64,000 bases of DNA, taken from positions 2,170,001 through 2,234,000 of the forward strand of contig JAMSLZ010000007.1 of the NCBI GenBank assembly GCA_026027325.1. Direction: 5' to 3'. This document shows positions 47,691-59,700 of this stretch, piece by piece (positions within the stretch are counted from its first letter, which is position 1; each line of letters starts with the position of its first letter). The DNA comes from Actinomucor elegans. Lineage: Eukaryota > Mucoromycota > Mucoromycetes > Mucorales > Mucoraceae. The position numbers and the translations under genes were made by a program. The notes below the pieces were generated by a model. It made no database searches. It was not told the DNA's origin and saw nothing but the letters and a program-made list of their open reading frames with translations.

Positions 47691-48666
47691 GATGAATAAG
47701 AAGGAATGGATGATAAAGAAGAAGCGTTTAGTAGCGGTATATATGCTATTTTATGATAGGGGTTCAAAGGGATAATATGAAATGTGATTATATGTAAATG
47801 AAAAAAGGGAAATATAAAGATAGGAACTGAAAGTCCTCTTTATATAACCCAACCTTATAGAACGATTTGATTAGATTATTTTTCAATTAAGACTATGAAA
47901 CTCTTTGTAACGCTTTATTTACATTGCCTTTTTTTTTTTAATTAAAATCATAAATAGTGACCTTCTGTATGGTTCTATAAAGAAAAAGTACGGTCGATGT
48001 GCTATTGTGCTTCATTCACAAAAATATTCGCAGCATAAAAAAAAGAAAAAAAAATTAAAAAAAAAAAAGTACACGTCCTCTCTTGTGTTCAATTGGAATG
48101 AAAGCTCATGCAAAATAAGGGCAAAACTTCATCGATCGTTTCCTTCTACTTGGCTAACCCAGTGACCATCTACCATATAAAGGATTATTAAACCCTTTTT
48201 CATGATAATGTCCTTGTATCTATACAATTCGAATATACAAATAGCAATTAGGGTGTCATGTTCGCATCAATTATTGACGAAGTTATTCATCGAGACACCA
48301 TCTGACCAACCATCAAGTGAATGCAGGGTGGTGAGAAACGAACTAGAGAAACTGATGATGCTATGATCACTATATAAAAATGGAAAGTAAATAGAAGAAG
48401 TTTGTGCGTTAGGTCTCCAAAAAAAAGTGGCGGGAAGCAACAAGGTAGCACACATCATTATACTGCTTCTGTGATCAATATATCTTTATTGGATAGTATA
48501 GACTAAATACCTAGATTTTAGTGAAATAGGCAGAATGCATAAATATAAGTATTAGTCATATATGTATATATTGACTTTTTCCATTCAAAAGGACGTAGTA
48601 AAAGGAAGGGTATAATATATAGCAAAAGGTTGGCCTCGAAAAGGACAAATGAATTGTTTATATCAA
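47691..48666. promoter_or_regulatory. Promoter of TEA gene and 3' end of CLASP gene
   Basis: The stretch directly upstream of the TEA start (minus strand) has pyrimidine/purine runs, including a T-run at about 47931-47940 and an A-rich block at 48038-48068. The part near 48500-48660 should be the CLASP 3' UTR. No coding sequence is supported. Confidence 0.4.
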
Positions 48667-51600
48667 TCAGAATTGACCGTTGTCTCTAAGATTCCGAAGG
48701 CTTGCTTTCTTCTTGACTGCTTTGGCTACATAGTGACGAATCAGATTCAATTGGTCTTCTCTTAAATCACTCAAGAAAACATAGATATCATCACCAATCA
48801 CCTCATGGAAAGCGACAATGGCCTCAACACAGGATTTTCGAATATTGATTAAAGAGTGATTCATACCCTATTGTCTCGTTAGCCTTATTTTCTTCCAAGT
48901 ATATAAACTCACCTTGAAAAAGGCATTCACCCCACCCTTACCCAGCCATTCATCAATATAAAACGTATCGTTCATTTCTTTAACCCATTTACCAAGATAC
49001 AAAAAGGCCGAACCTACGGGATGATAGCGAGCATCGGCAGAATATGTAATATGAGGTGATATTAATAAACGGTGGATAATAAAGGCCATTAGCATTTCAA
49101 ACGCAGTGGGCGGATTCAGCGTGCCCAAGACCGCGTCCAATGCATCTTCTGCAGCTATGCATATCTAAAGTCAAAACAAAGAAGTTAACAAAATGTATGT
49201 ATATACAAATACTAGATTGCTTTACAGTGGGACTCTCGTTAGATCTGATTTCCAACAGCTTCTCCATTAACTGGGATTCCAATGTCATGCCTCGTTCATC
49301 GACCTTGCGTTCATAATAACGGAACAAACCTGCTTGTGTCACTGCTAACTGGCGCAAACATTCCAGCGCCACCAATACTGATTTAGTATCAGTCAGGAAC
49401 GGCAAGATCGCTTGTACAGTCTCTACAAAATTGCCTGCATCTCCCTGAGCGCCTGCCCACGTTTCACTGCCACTCTCCTCAATGCCGCCCTGGTCCCAAC
49501 GGCGTCGGATCGGCACTTCTTTGAGTAAGCGTGTTAGTTTGCGGAACGTAGCTTGATGATCGGAGGAAGACTTGAGTTTATCGATCAGCGTATAAAGCAA
49601 AACTGTTTTGTCTTTGGGATTGCGACTAGTAGCAGTCGTGGTGGATGTGGAACTGGATTGCGAGGCAGTCAGCGTACGTTGATTGTGCTTGAAGACGGGG
49701 TTTGGGAAGTTGACTTTCTCGGGTGCAAAGAATGCAACGTGCTTTGGCACGGGGTATTTGTCTGGATTGGGTGTACTACTTGCTAGTTTAATGGGTTGAT
49801 CTGGCAATGGTGTTTGAATCATAGTTGCTTCTGTTTCTGCTTCAGTTGTTGTTGTTGTTGTTGTTGTTGTTGTTATTGTTGTTGTTGTTGCCGCTGCTGC
49901 TGCTGCTGCCGCCGCTGCTGCTGCAGCAGAAGGGACCGTGCGATGGATATCTATTGTTGATGCACCATTTTCACCATTTGCATACTTGTTATTTAAGGGT
50001 TAGCTTCATTAGACATTATATTATGAGGGGGAAAGCTCTTACCAAAATATCAGCTGGCAAATTGGTTTCATTATTTGTATAGGTTGATTGTTTTGCTTCA
50101 GTAACAGAAGTGAAATAATCAGGCATAGTTTTCTCTTGTTTAGTTCCTACTGAACAAGGCATCATAGGCTGCTCTTCTTTTAAATAAGGAGGAGTAATGT
50201 CGTGGTCCAGGATTGTGTTCCTTTCTTGAATAGATAGCTTGCCAACTAATGGCCGTTCAATAATATCTAATACGGGTGGTGGGTCTTGATATAGTACCTC
50301 ATCTATAGCAACAGGAGGCTCGTTTGATAACTCAATATCAAAACTTTGCTGTAAAGGTGCTTGTGGTATTGGTATTTCTTTTTCATAAGGAACTGCTTCA
50401 TCTACATGTTCAAGTGCTTTCGGTAAAGGTATTTCAGGTAGAAGCGCCTCAAGCTCAGGTTTTACTTGTTCTTTTGGTGGTTGTTGATCCGAAGCCCCTT
50501 CTGGTGGCTTTTGATCTAAGGTTTCTTCTGGTGGCTGTTGGTCCAAAACCTCTTCAGGCGGCTGTTGATCTAGGATCTCTTCTGATAGCTGTTGATCTAG
50601 GGTCGCCTCAGGCTGTTGCTCTTCAAAAAGTTCGCCTGGTTGTATTTCTTTTAATGGTTCTTCTGATCGCTTCTCTACTAAAGACACTTCTGGCTCTTGC
50701 TGATCCAAAATCTCTTCTGGCTCTTGCTGATCCAAAATCTCTTCTGGCTCTTGCTGATCCAAAATCTCTTCTGGCTCTTGCTGATCCAAAATCTCTTCTG
50801 GTACTTGCTGCTCCAAAATCTCCTCAGGCTCTTGTTGATCCAAAATCTCTTCTGGTTCTTGCTGATCTAACACGTCGTCTATGGGTTCTTGCTGATCTAA
50901 CGCTTCTTCTATAGGTTCTTGTATATCCAATGATACCATCTCTTGTGGAACAACGGCTACAGGAGGCTCCAAACGAATGTGAATGCCCATAACGCGGCAG
51001 ATCTTATTGATTGAATATTCATCATAAGTAGCAGTAACCATCTCAAACAACCTTTGATTCAACAATCTTATATGATTCATAAAGGTAACTAAAGGCGCAT
51101 GCCACATTGTACCCGATGTTGAAGTCGTAATCAAAGGCAAAAGAATAGCTAACACTTGTCGAATATGGTCATCTACTTCAAACCATTCAGAAGCATGTGT
51201 AGCTGCTTGCAAAAACTCGGTAGGGACGCCCTCGTAGGCTTTCATGGATTCATCTAATTCTTTATCCAGTCCAATCAAAGGCGTTACCAACTCATCCATC
51301 CATTCCAAAAATTGCTTGGTCAACTTGCGGCGATTGGCAGGTAAACGCGTTATATCTTTTCTGCTACTGATGAGTTTGGGTGCTGCCGTATGGCCTACAA
51401 ACCCACCATATTGAATCAAACTCGTAAATAAGGTATCAACAAGTGACGGATGCTGATGCGCTAGGAACAGTTTGGCACGTAACAAGCCTAATTGTGCGTC
51501 TTGGTGTTTGGCTACATCAGCTTCAGTACGACGTGAAGAATCGTCCATATTCGCATCTAGAATGAGCTTAGGTAGACATTCTTCAAAAGTCAATAGACGA

Positions 51601-53176
51601 AACAATATACAAGTAAGGCCGTCCCAGGTACTCAGATAATCGTAGTGATCATCCCACATCGATAGTATCAAAGACTTGAGTGATTCACCCTCGATAGGCG
51701 GAGCATTGGGTACATCTAGCTGAATGGAAGCCAAGTCAGGTATGGGCGTGTAAGGAAAGGCAGCGAGTTTTTTTCCAAGTAAGACAAGGCCGTCTGTGCG
51801 TTGCATTGGATCATCATTGCTCAATAAGTTCATGAAATTGGAAGCAGGCTTGCGTTTGACCAAACCAATCGCCGATTTCTTGCGATGCAATGTAGGGACA
51901 CGTGTTTTACGAAGTGAAGAAGGTGGGCTTGGAGATATAGAATTGGAAGGCAGAGGAGACTGCTGTAACTGAGAAGAGATAGAAACTGGAGGCGGTGAGC
52001 CATAAGATCGTAGATGGGGGGAAGACGCACGAGGCGATAAGGAACGCTTTATCTGTTGATGATGGACCAAGTTATTATTGGTATGGTGCGGCTCTTGTGA
52101 GGTAGAGCCAGTAGACGCACTCGAGTTTGAAGGCGAGATATCATGACGGCCTATAGAGCTTGAAGCTCTTGGCGACACGGTGGGACTATATATGGCACGA
52201 CTAGTTTGAGCTGGTGGCGGTCTCACTATAGTGGTTTTTGATTTTTCTAGCTGTTTCTGAGCAATAGCTGGTAACTGTCTCAAGATACTATTGTAAATAG
52301 TTAATAGCCTGGATGAATCCCATCATTATGGAACTTACTGATCGCCTCTTTCTCTCCAGTATTCCCAGAATATCCAAAATGCTTCTCGGCAAGCTTCTTT
52401 GACAGCAGGCGTGGCATCATTCAGACCTTTGGTAATAATGCTCTCACAATGATCTGTGGCATTGTGACGATCCATGTATAAACGCGTTTGATCTCGGTGA
52501 GCATGTGTTTCCAATACTGTTTTAGTATATGCAATAGCATAGAGACGCGCTTGACTATTTTTCTCTTGCATAGACAGATTGAGCATGTTCATGAATTTCG
52601 GGTGAAATTGGGTATGTTTTAAGAATATTTTGGTAGCATCTAAAGAAGCATTTGCAACCATCTTCTTGGTCAACATGGAGCAACGAATCATACACATCAG
52701 TATATGATCCGTTATATAACTGTCCAACTTGTTTCCCATATAAACACCAATATCTGCAACTAACATCAGTGCTTTCACGGCAAGTTGGGTACGTAAACTC
52801 TCCACCTTTCGAAAAGAATCTAAGTAACTAGCTTTATTGTTGCAAAAAGCGCGTCAAACTTACTGCTTTGATAATGCCATCGACCATTTGTTTCATACAT
52901 TGAAGTAAAGTATCATAGTAAGGAGCTTCGGTGGCATTTCCTCGAAGAATTCCTCTTAAACGTGTAATTGCTTGGTCTCTTGCTTCCCAATTAAACTCGG
53001 TTTCTTTATCGTGGTATGCTTTCAGCATAGGTGTAAATTCACCTTCTAATTCTTTCACACTCCATATCTATAAGAAAAATAGCATTTATTTATCGTTCCT
53101 GGAAAAAAAACGTTGGTTACTATGAGCGTACCTGAACTGGTTCAACGTCAGTTGTTTCTTCTTTGTGAAGTGTCAT
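48667..53176 (-). CDS. CLASP/Stu1-like microtubule-stabilising protein
   Basis: Microtubule plus-end and spindle protein that promotes rescue and stabilises kinetochore and overlap microtubules. Seven exons, 53132-53176, 52864-53067, 52339-52805, 50043-52287, 49226-49984, 48913-49164 and 48667-48867, give 1390 residues. The N-terminal CLASP_N/TOG domain (about 20-240) contains FNWEARDQAITRLRGILRGN and KEACREAFWIFWEYWRERG, ending with ILRQLPAIAQKQLEK. A Ser/Pro/Arg-rich basic linker follows (about 255-370), then a second helical domain. A 9-residue repeat array lies at about 690-845, then an Ala-rich/Thr-rich tract and a C-terminal HEAT-like domain (about 1050-1390). The starting ATG at 53176 is the first in frame after an upstream stop. 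The gene is divergent from VTI1 with 428 bp between starts. Confidence 0.88.
49843..49930 (-). repeat. Trinucleotide tract encoding poly-Ala then poly-Thr in CLASP
   Basis: On the coding (minus) strand a run of GCA/GCG codons (about a dozen Ala) passes directly into ACA codons (about a dozen Thr, one Ile interruption). The switch is by a single base (GCA to ACA), suggesting one trinucleotide expansion that mutated and expanded again. It lies between the repeat-rich and C-terminal parts of the protein. Confidence 0.9.
50460..50930 (-). repeat. Minisatellite of 27 bp encoding the 9-residue repeat of CLASP
   Basis: The coding strand repeats a 27-bp unit translating as EPEEILDQQ or PPEEVLDQQ, about 14-16 copies with two degenerate interruptions. 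The most uniform block is at about 50694-50880. The acidic, Gln-rich repeat is in frame throughout and probably disordered. Confidence 0.88.
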
Positions 53177-53604
53177 TAATGAAATGAAATCCTAAAAGAC
53201 AAAGGAAATTTGGTATATATTCATTCACTGGCAAGAAGGAAAAAGAAAAAAACAATAGCTGCTATTTATTTACTTATTTTTAGTGTGCAACACACGACTA
53301 AAGGATCCCGTTTCTGAGCAAAACAAGGTGCTCTCAGTTTCTGGTTTCAACGAATCAGAGTTCTTAAACCAGTTATTGGATCTCCGCCATCCAATAAAGA
53401 TCTGCCGGATTATGGGGACAAAAATGCGAGCATTCAAACAAAGCTTTTCAACTGTCCGAATCCTTTTTGATAAGATGTCCAAAATCTCCGGGCTTCTTCA
53501 TGTGACGTCGGAGACTAAACTTGTTTATCCTTATTTTCTTTTGTAACAAAGCGTTTCGTCCTTGGCAATCGTATATTCTTTTCCATTTCAAACAAAACAC
53601 ACAC
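53177..53604. promoter_or_regulatory. Bidirectional promoter, CLASP and VTI1
   Basis: The 428 bp between two divergent start codons must contain both promoters. An open frame on the forward strand across 53283-53546 lacks an ATG start and protein similarity. I see no TATA element that can be assigned with confidence. Confidence 0.5.
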
Positions 53605-54605
53605 ATGGCGTCTTCTGCAGGAGGTTCTGAGCTCTTCTCAAGCTATGAGCAAGATTTCACGACGATTACAGACTCTATTAAGACTAAAATTGAGCAGCAG
53701 ATTCCTAACCAAAAAGGAGGTAATAGATATGACGGAAAAGATACACAAATAACAATAACTCATGGTTTACATAGAGGAAAGAAAAGCTATCGTTCGTGCT
53801 GTAGAAAGAGAAATTGATGAAGCTAATGAAATTGTAAGTGAACCAGCTCGAAACATGTCTGCATTGATCATTAATGTAATTTACTTTTGGGTTAGTTGGG
53901 TCAAATGGAAATGGAAATTTTGAATATCCCTACGCCTTCACGTACGCGTTTGCAAGCCAAGTTGCGTTTATACAAGTCGGAAGCTGAGAAGCTAAAGCGA
54001 GATTTGGTAAAAGAATAATGGAGAAAAAAAGATAATGAACAATATCATGCTTACCATGTACAACTCTTACAGAGAAGAAGCACAGCGATTGTTCCTAAAA
54101 ATTCGGACAGAGATGAGCTACTCGGTGGATTTGGATCAAGCAACGATGATGGTGTTAGCGATTTTGATGCTTCGACAATGGATCAACGTCAGCGTTTATT
54201 GAGTGGAACTGAAAGATTGGGACAATCCAGTCGGCGCTTGGAAGATAGCCATCGTTTAGCTTTAGAAACTGAGGGTATTGGTATTAATATCCTGAGCACT
54301 CTCAAAGGACAACGTGAAACGATGGTCAGAGCCAGAGATACCGTAAGCAAAGTCAGTGTTTGTTTTACACTAGATAATAACAATCTTAATCTATTTTAGC
54401 TCGCTGAAGCCGATTCTCATATCGATAAAGCTTCAAAGACCCTAAAAGGCATGGCACGTCGGTAAGTAGATGATATTTGATATGAAATCAACACGACTGA
54501 AAAGGTTTGTATAATAGTATGGCTACAAACAAGTTGATCACTGCTGCTATTATCTTGATTTTAATCGTTTTAATCGTGTTGGTTATTTGGAGCAAGATCT
54601 TCTAA
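53605..54605 (+). CDS. VTI1: Vti1-type Qb SNARE
   Basis: Vesicle SNARE for Golgi, endosome and vacuole fusion. Six exons, 53605-53719, 53775-53833, 53896-54006, 54073-54342, 54400-54461 and 54518-54605, give 234 residues, the usual length for Vti1. The N-terminal three-helix domain starts ELFSSYEQDFTTITDSIKTK and includes VEREIDEANEILGQMEMEIL. The SNARE helix runs from about residue 140 (RLGQSSRRLEDSHRLALETE, then GIGINILSTLKGQRETMVRA) to SKTLKGMARR. The protein ends in a single C-terminal membrane anchor (LITAAIILILIVLIVLVIW). The gene is very intron-dense for its size. Confidence 0.94.
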
Positions 54606-54699
54606 TTACAATAATGATAGCTTTGGATTCTTTTAACTTCAAGAATAAAGCAACAAAGTCTTTGTTAAAATGGCATTGTGAATGAGCTTTTTAATTTTT

Positions 54700-54733
<34 letters not shown>

Positions 54734-55699
54734 TTTAGTCACTAACAGAATTGCTTGATTATCAATTTGAATGTAACCATTACTACGGACCAGACATCTT
54801 AATTAATACATTAACTAAGATTTTCTTATCCCAAAAAAAAGCCTTCTTAAGGCTCTGTATTACATGTAAAACCGTTTGGTCTTCGTTCTTGGCAACCAAA
54901 AGATAATATAATAGAATTCAAGTATGGACAGAGAAACTGATTCTAATATAAAAAGCACAAATCACTGTCGTTTTCTGGAGCAAGGATTGAACAAAAACAT
55001 AAATCTAGAGAATAAGCGATATATCTAAATAAATTTGCAGTAAACCCAATGAGATAAGCTGCATATATATACATACTGGTGAGACCTCTGAGATTTCAGA
55101 ATCGTTACCAAAATGAAATCCTATCGCTGTCATGAAAAAGCTATCACTAGCATTGGGAAGAACTCGCCGATCTCTGTGTTGAAGGTGGCTATTCTAGACG
55201 CAGCACATCAATCTAAGCACGAACTATTCATCAACTGTATAAACTGATCGATAACATATCGCAGCATGATAACTCATTAACGCTGCTCTTTCATAGTTTG
55301 TTAGCTTCTTCCTACGAGATGATTTATTGTTACATTTCTGGCCGAAAAAAGGTATGTACTGATACTCTTACTGCGTAATTGCGTTACTTGGCGATACCGA
55401 CAATGCCTTACAATGGAATAGGATTACCTCTACTTGCACATATATCCAGACTCTCCTGCTTTTTATGACTCTCTTATTTGATGTCTCGAGCGAGAATGGA
55501 AGCTTTGAATAGCAATACTCGGATAATAAAGTTAGAGAACATGGAAAGATATGTCTCAGTAACCCTCATACGACTATCTAGATGTCTTAATAAATATGGC
55601 ATTGAGTCATATTCCATCCTACAGAACAGCAGTTTTTTTTCAAATATAAATATATTTTCTCTTCCTCACTTTTTTCATCTATTCATCAATTAATACATC
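54606..55699. other. Spacer between VTI1 and the MDR oxidoreductase gene
   Basis: It holds a T-run of about 27 bp at 54704-54730 just behind VTI1, consistent with its 3' end, and the promoter of the oxidoreductase gene. The forward strand before 55700 is pyrimidine-rich. No RNA gene or conserved exon was recognised. Confidence 0.4.
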
Positions 55700-56755
55700 A
55701 TGCGTGCTCTTCAAGTAATCAAATTAGGTCCTATCAAAGAAGCATTTGTATATAAAGAAGGTGTAGCTAAACCTACTCTCAAATTATCCTGTCAAGTCTT
55801 AGTCCGTGTCAAAGCCGCCAGTGTCAATCCCATTGAAGTCAAAATGAGTTCAGGCAATATCAAATTCTCCTCCTATTTCACAAAGGTACCCACTATTTTT
55901 GGTTCTGATTTCTCGGGTGTCATTGAAGCAAAAGGTGATCAAGTAGATGAGTTTCAGATAGGTGACGAAGTATTCGGTGCACTTCCTTGTCCGTCTAATA
56001 CAGGTGGCACATTTGCCGAATATACTGTCGTCGACATTCGTCAATCTGCCATTGCCAAAAAGCCGCGTAATATCACCCATGAAGAAGCGGCCAGCGCAGG
56101 GGTAGCCGCTTTGACAGCTTATGCAGGCGTAGTACAGAACGGTGGTCTAGTACCAGATCAGACAAAGAACGTGTTGATTGTGGGCGCATCAGGTGGCGTT
56201 GGGGCTTATGCTGTGCAGATTGTTAAAGCAATAAACTCTGCAAACATGGTTGTAGGTATTTGCAGCGGAAGAAATGCTAGCTTTGTTCGATCGATGGGTG
56301 CAAACCGAGTAGTGGATTATACGGATGTAGAGGCAATGAAGAAATTTGTGGAGGGATCCAAAGGAACATTTGACATAGTGTTTGACTGCGTAGGTGGAAA
56401 CGGTTACTATGATCAATTACAGCCCACCCTCAAAAACAAAATTGGAGTGTATTCCACATCTGTGGGTCCTGTTGAACACGTAGGTTCGTTGAAGTTTGGT
56501 ATAATTGATGCGATATCCATGGTGTCCAAGATTGCATACAAGAAACTATTTGCTTCTCATGCTTACCACATGGTATGTACCATTCCTTTAACAGAATTCA
56601 AGTCAAAGATTGTACCTTTGTTCGAATCAAAAGCTTTGCAAGCTCCAATGGTCCATAGTCAAGAATCTGTATTTAATTTAAAAGACGGCCAACAAGCACT
56701 TGAAAAAGTTGCGTCTCATCGAGCAACAGGAAAGATTGTTTTAAAAATGGATTAA
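55700..56755 (+). CDS. Zinc-less medium-chain reductase (quinone oxidoreductase-like)
   Basis: NAD(P)H-dependent reductase of the MDR superfamily, in the branch with quinone oxidoreductases and reticulon-4-interacting protein 1. A single exon of 351 codons. The N-terminal catalytic domain contains VRVKAASVNPIEVKMSSG and FGSDFSGVIEAKGDQV, and the cofactor fold has GASGGVGAYAVQIVKA. Family zinc ligands of alcohol dehydrogenases are absent, which fits the zinc-less branch. The protein ends with ATGKIVLKMD, the usual GKIVL terminus. It has no signal peptide or obvious targeting sequence. The absence of introns is notable beside intron-rich neighbours. Substrate is unknown. Confidence 0.92.
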   Translation: MRALQVIKLGPIKEAFVYKEGVAKPTLKLSCQVLVRVKAASVNPIEVKMSSGNIKFSSYFTKVPTIFGSDFSGVIEAKGDQVDEFQIGDEVFGALPCPSNTGGTFAEYTVVDIRQSAIAKKPRNITHEEAASAGVAALTAYAGVVQNGGLVPDQTKNVLIVGASGGVGAYAVQIVKAINSANMVVGICSGRNASFVRSMGANRVVDYTDVEAMKKFVEGSKGTFDIVFDCVGGNGYYDQLQPTLKNKIGVYSTSVGPVEHVGSLKFGIIDAISMVSKIAYKKLFASHAYHMVCTIPLTEFKSKIVPLFESKALQAPMVHSQESVFNLKDGQQALEKVASHRATGKIVLKMD

Positions 56756-59659
56756 ATAAATAAATAAGAAAAGATGTTTATTCAATATAGCATGAGTTTG
56801 GAGTACTAGTTAAATGCGATATTTGATCAGAATCAATCGAGAAATTGTTTAGTCTATTTTTTTTTTGATTAGTTGTATGGTGTGCGCTGATTTACATGCT
56901 AATCATTGAAAAATATAATATATTGGTAGAACTGTTGCTAAATAATAGCTCTAATACATTTAATGGTTCATTCCAAGTATGAAACCCCCATCAAACCTAA
57001 CATAAAACAGGGTTCAATTGATCAAAAAACCGGGCCTGAGGATACACCCTTTGGTGGTGTTTGAAATCAAGCCATTTTGACCTCATCTCTAATATTGGTA
57101 CATTTCTCGACTGATTTCAGTTCAATATCACATCATATTATTAATATATATTCTGAATAATGTACTATATTTACTAGAATTATTAATTAACCCGTGTTCA
57201 ATTGGTGTACTACAGTTTAACTATTGGTTGTAAATACTTGCTTATGTATGCTCAGAATAAGCTATTCAGTCAATTCGAGCTATTGCTTAACAGTAATCGT
57301 GTTAATATACTTTTTGATAGCTCACGTATAAATGATATAAAGCTGATTTTATATAGATCAAAAAAGTTAATTGATTTCTCCTTCAGTATCGGCCAAATAT
57401 TTCATTTGACAAATAATACATATAGGATGAAAAGTTTTACATACCGAAGCATGTGTTCAATTGCTGCACGATGAATATATTCCACTCGCTACTAACGGCA
57501 AAATATGCTATATTAGATTTATTTATTTATTTAAGACTTATTGGTTCATTTATGTTTATTGACTTTTAGGAAGTGTATATACTCATAATAATGCTTAGAC
57601 AGTACTTAGGCTTTGACACATTCTTGCATTTATAGAAATCGAGCTGCCTTGATAGTACATATAACCTTATGCATGCCAGTATGTTCATTTAGTTAAGTCA
57701 TTTATACTGTATGAGCCTTGTGCGGTAAAATTAAAATATAAAAGCAGGTAGTAAGTCGATTATAACTTGGTTATAGTTTATTCAACTTAAATGTGATTAA
57801 TTATTTCTAACTAGTTTTTCTAGCTTGTATTTATACTCGTTGAATTGTGACTGAAGGTTATTTACTTGTGTTCATATAAAAAGTATAAGAAGGACGTATC
57901 TCTGTTTAAGGACTGTATCGCTGTATAAGGTAATCAATGATGCTTTAGTATGTATGTGCTACAGCTAGGGCGCACAGGCCTCTAGTCTGTCTGTACTTCA
58001 ATTATGTGGCTATTTCACCACACCTTGTACTCTTTTTAGTATTGATATTATATTATTACTCATGCAAATACCGGGCTGAATCTGAAGATGCAGTGCCAAT
58101 ACCTGAGGGAAATTGGTATATAGCAGAGTCAAAAAAAATTAGTCGCCACCACCGCCACCGCCGCCACCATCGCCGCCACTTTCACTGCCGCTGTCACCAC
58201 CATTGGTCCTACCATCATCACTGTCATGTTACAACATTCACTATAGCCAACATCATTCTCCTCCTCCATTCCTACGGTTGGCACGACGATTACTCTTCCT
58301 CTATATTGGATATATGGCCTCACTGCAAGAAACCCATAAACTCCTGGTTTTGTCTCACCGGATTTTTTCTCCTTCTGCAACACTAAGTCTTGCCTCTCAT
58401 GTTCAATCATCTTTTAAGGACAAAAACAGAAACTTTTTGTACTTTTTTTCGGTCTGTGTAGGAGCATTTTAACTACAGTAGCGTTAAACTTGGGTTTTCT
58501 TCCAAGTATAGCACGTTAAATGATATACTTTAGCATCCGTATATTATCAACATGTATATTGATGATTGACTTGCATGAACGAATCACTGAATCTATCGAT
58601 GTATGTATGTGTTGTACAAAAGCAATTCATTAGCCTTAAAGCTTGATCGAAATAAACATACCTTTGGTATACACTGACTTGCCCGAAGGGCCGTTTGCAT
58701 TTTGGGCTGTTTTATACAATCGTGGTCGTCTAGGTTTAATTCGTTTGCTAAAGTTTTTTTTTTTTTTTTCAAAATTACATTCTTCGTCATCGGCACTATT
58801 ATAAAAAGAGAATTTCGGCAAGTGATTTTGGCACAGATGATCTGGTTTTACTGTATTTTTTGTATTTGAATTTCACAAGCTATTGTAATGAGAAAAATAG
58901 AACAAATCAATTCTTCTATCAAAACAAGATGATGGATTGAAAGAAATCTTTAATGTCATTAAATATAAAATCGGAAAACACTGAGGGAGGGAGTTTAAGA
59001 ATTGTTAAGACGGCTCTCATTTTCAGTAACACTAGATTTGATCACCTCTAGTTCAATATCGCATTATATCAGTATCCTGGGTCCTGAATGGACAGTTTTA
59101 TTTACTATACAAGCGTTATTCTGAAAATGATAAGCAATAGCAATATGTAACTGACGCAATCTAATGTAACCTAGATTTTTAGGTTTTTCCACCGATTTCA
59201 GTCAAGTGTTGCATCGAATTAGTAGTTAATTAATGTGTAGTATAAATTACTGCATTTGTTTAAGAAAAAACCTTTAAAATAGTATATGTTTTGGTAACAG
59301 ATCTTGTTGTGCTGTCATTACTATGGAAGCTTTTGTGCTAACCAGTACTCAGTGCCTTTTCACAAACTTTCATGTTGAAGTTTTTTAATAAACAATGCTT
59401 CCCATGATGTCTAAAAAAAAACTTTGGGCGTGCCCATACAGAATGGGCCAAACGATCCGAAGGTGGGCGATAATAGGCTCTATAATATATGAAAAGGGTG
59501 AGATTGAAATAACGTTGGTTATTTAGGACAATGAATGGAGATTCAACAAGTAATATGAAAGTATTCAAAGAGCAGTGCCCATATAATTGAGTAATAGAGC
59601 AACTTTTTAAACAGCCTCATTTGTGTACCGAAGAAGCTTGCTTTTGTTAAGTATTTCTT

Positions 59660-59700
<41 letters not shown>

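Noticed and set aside
53283..53546. 87-codon forward frame between CLASP and VTI1
   Set aside because: No ATG start, no similarity, and it occupies the only space for two promoters.
58006..58472. Open frames through a CAC/CGC-rich block
   Set aside because: They reflect simple-sequence repeats; the His/Arg-rich translation has no family resemblance and no splice or promoter support.
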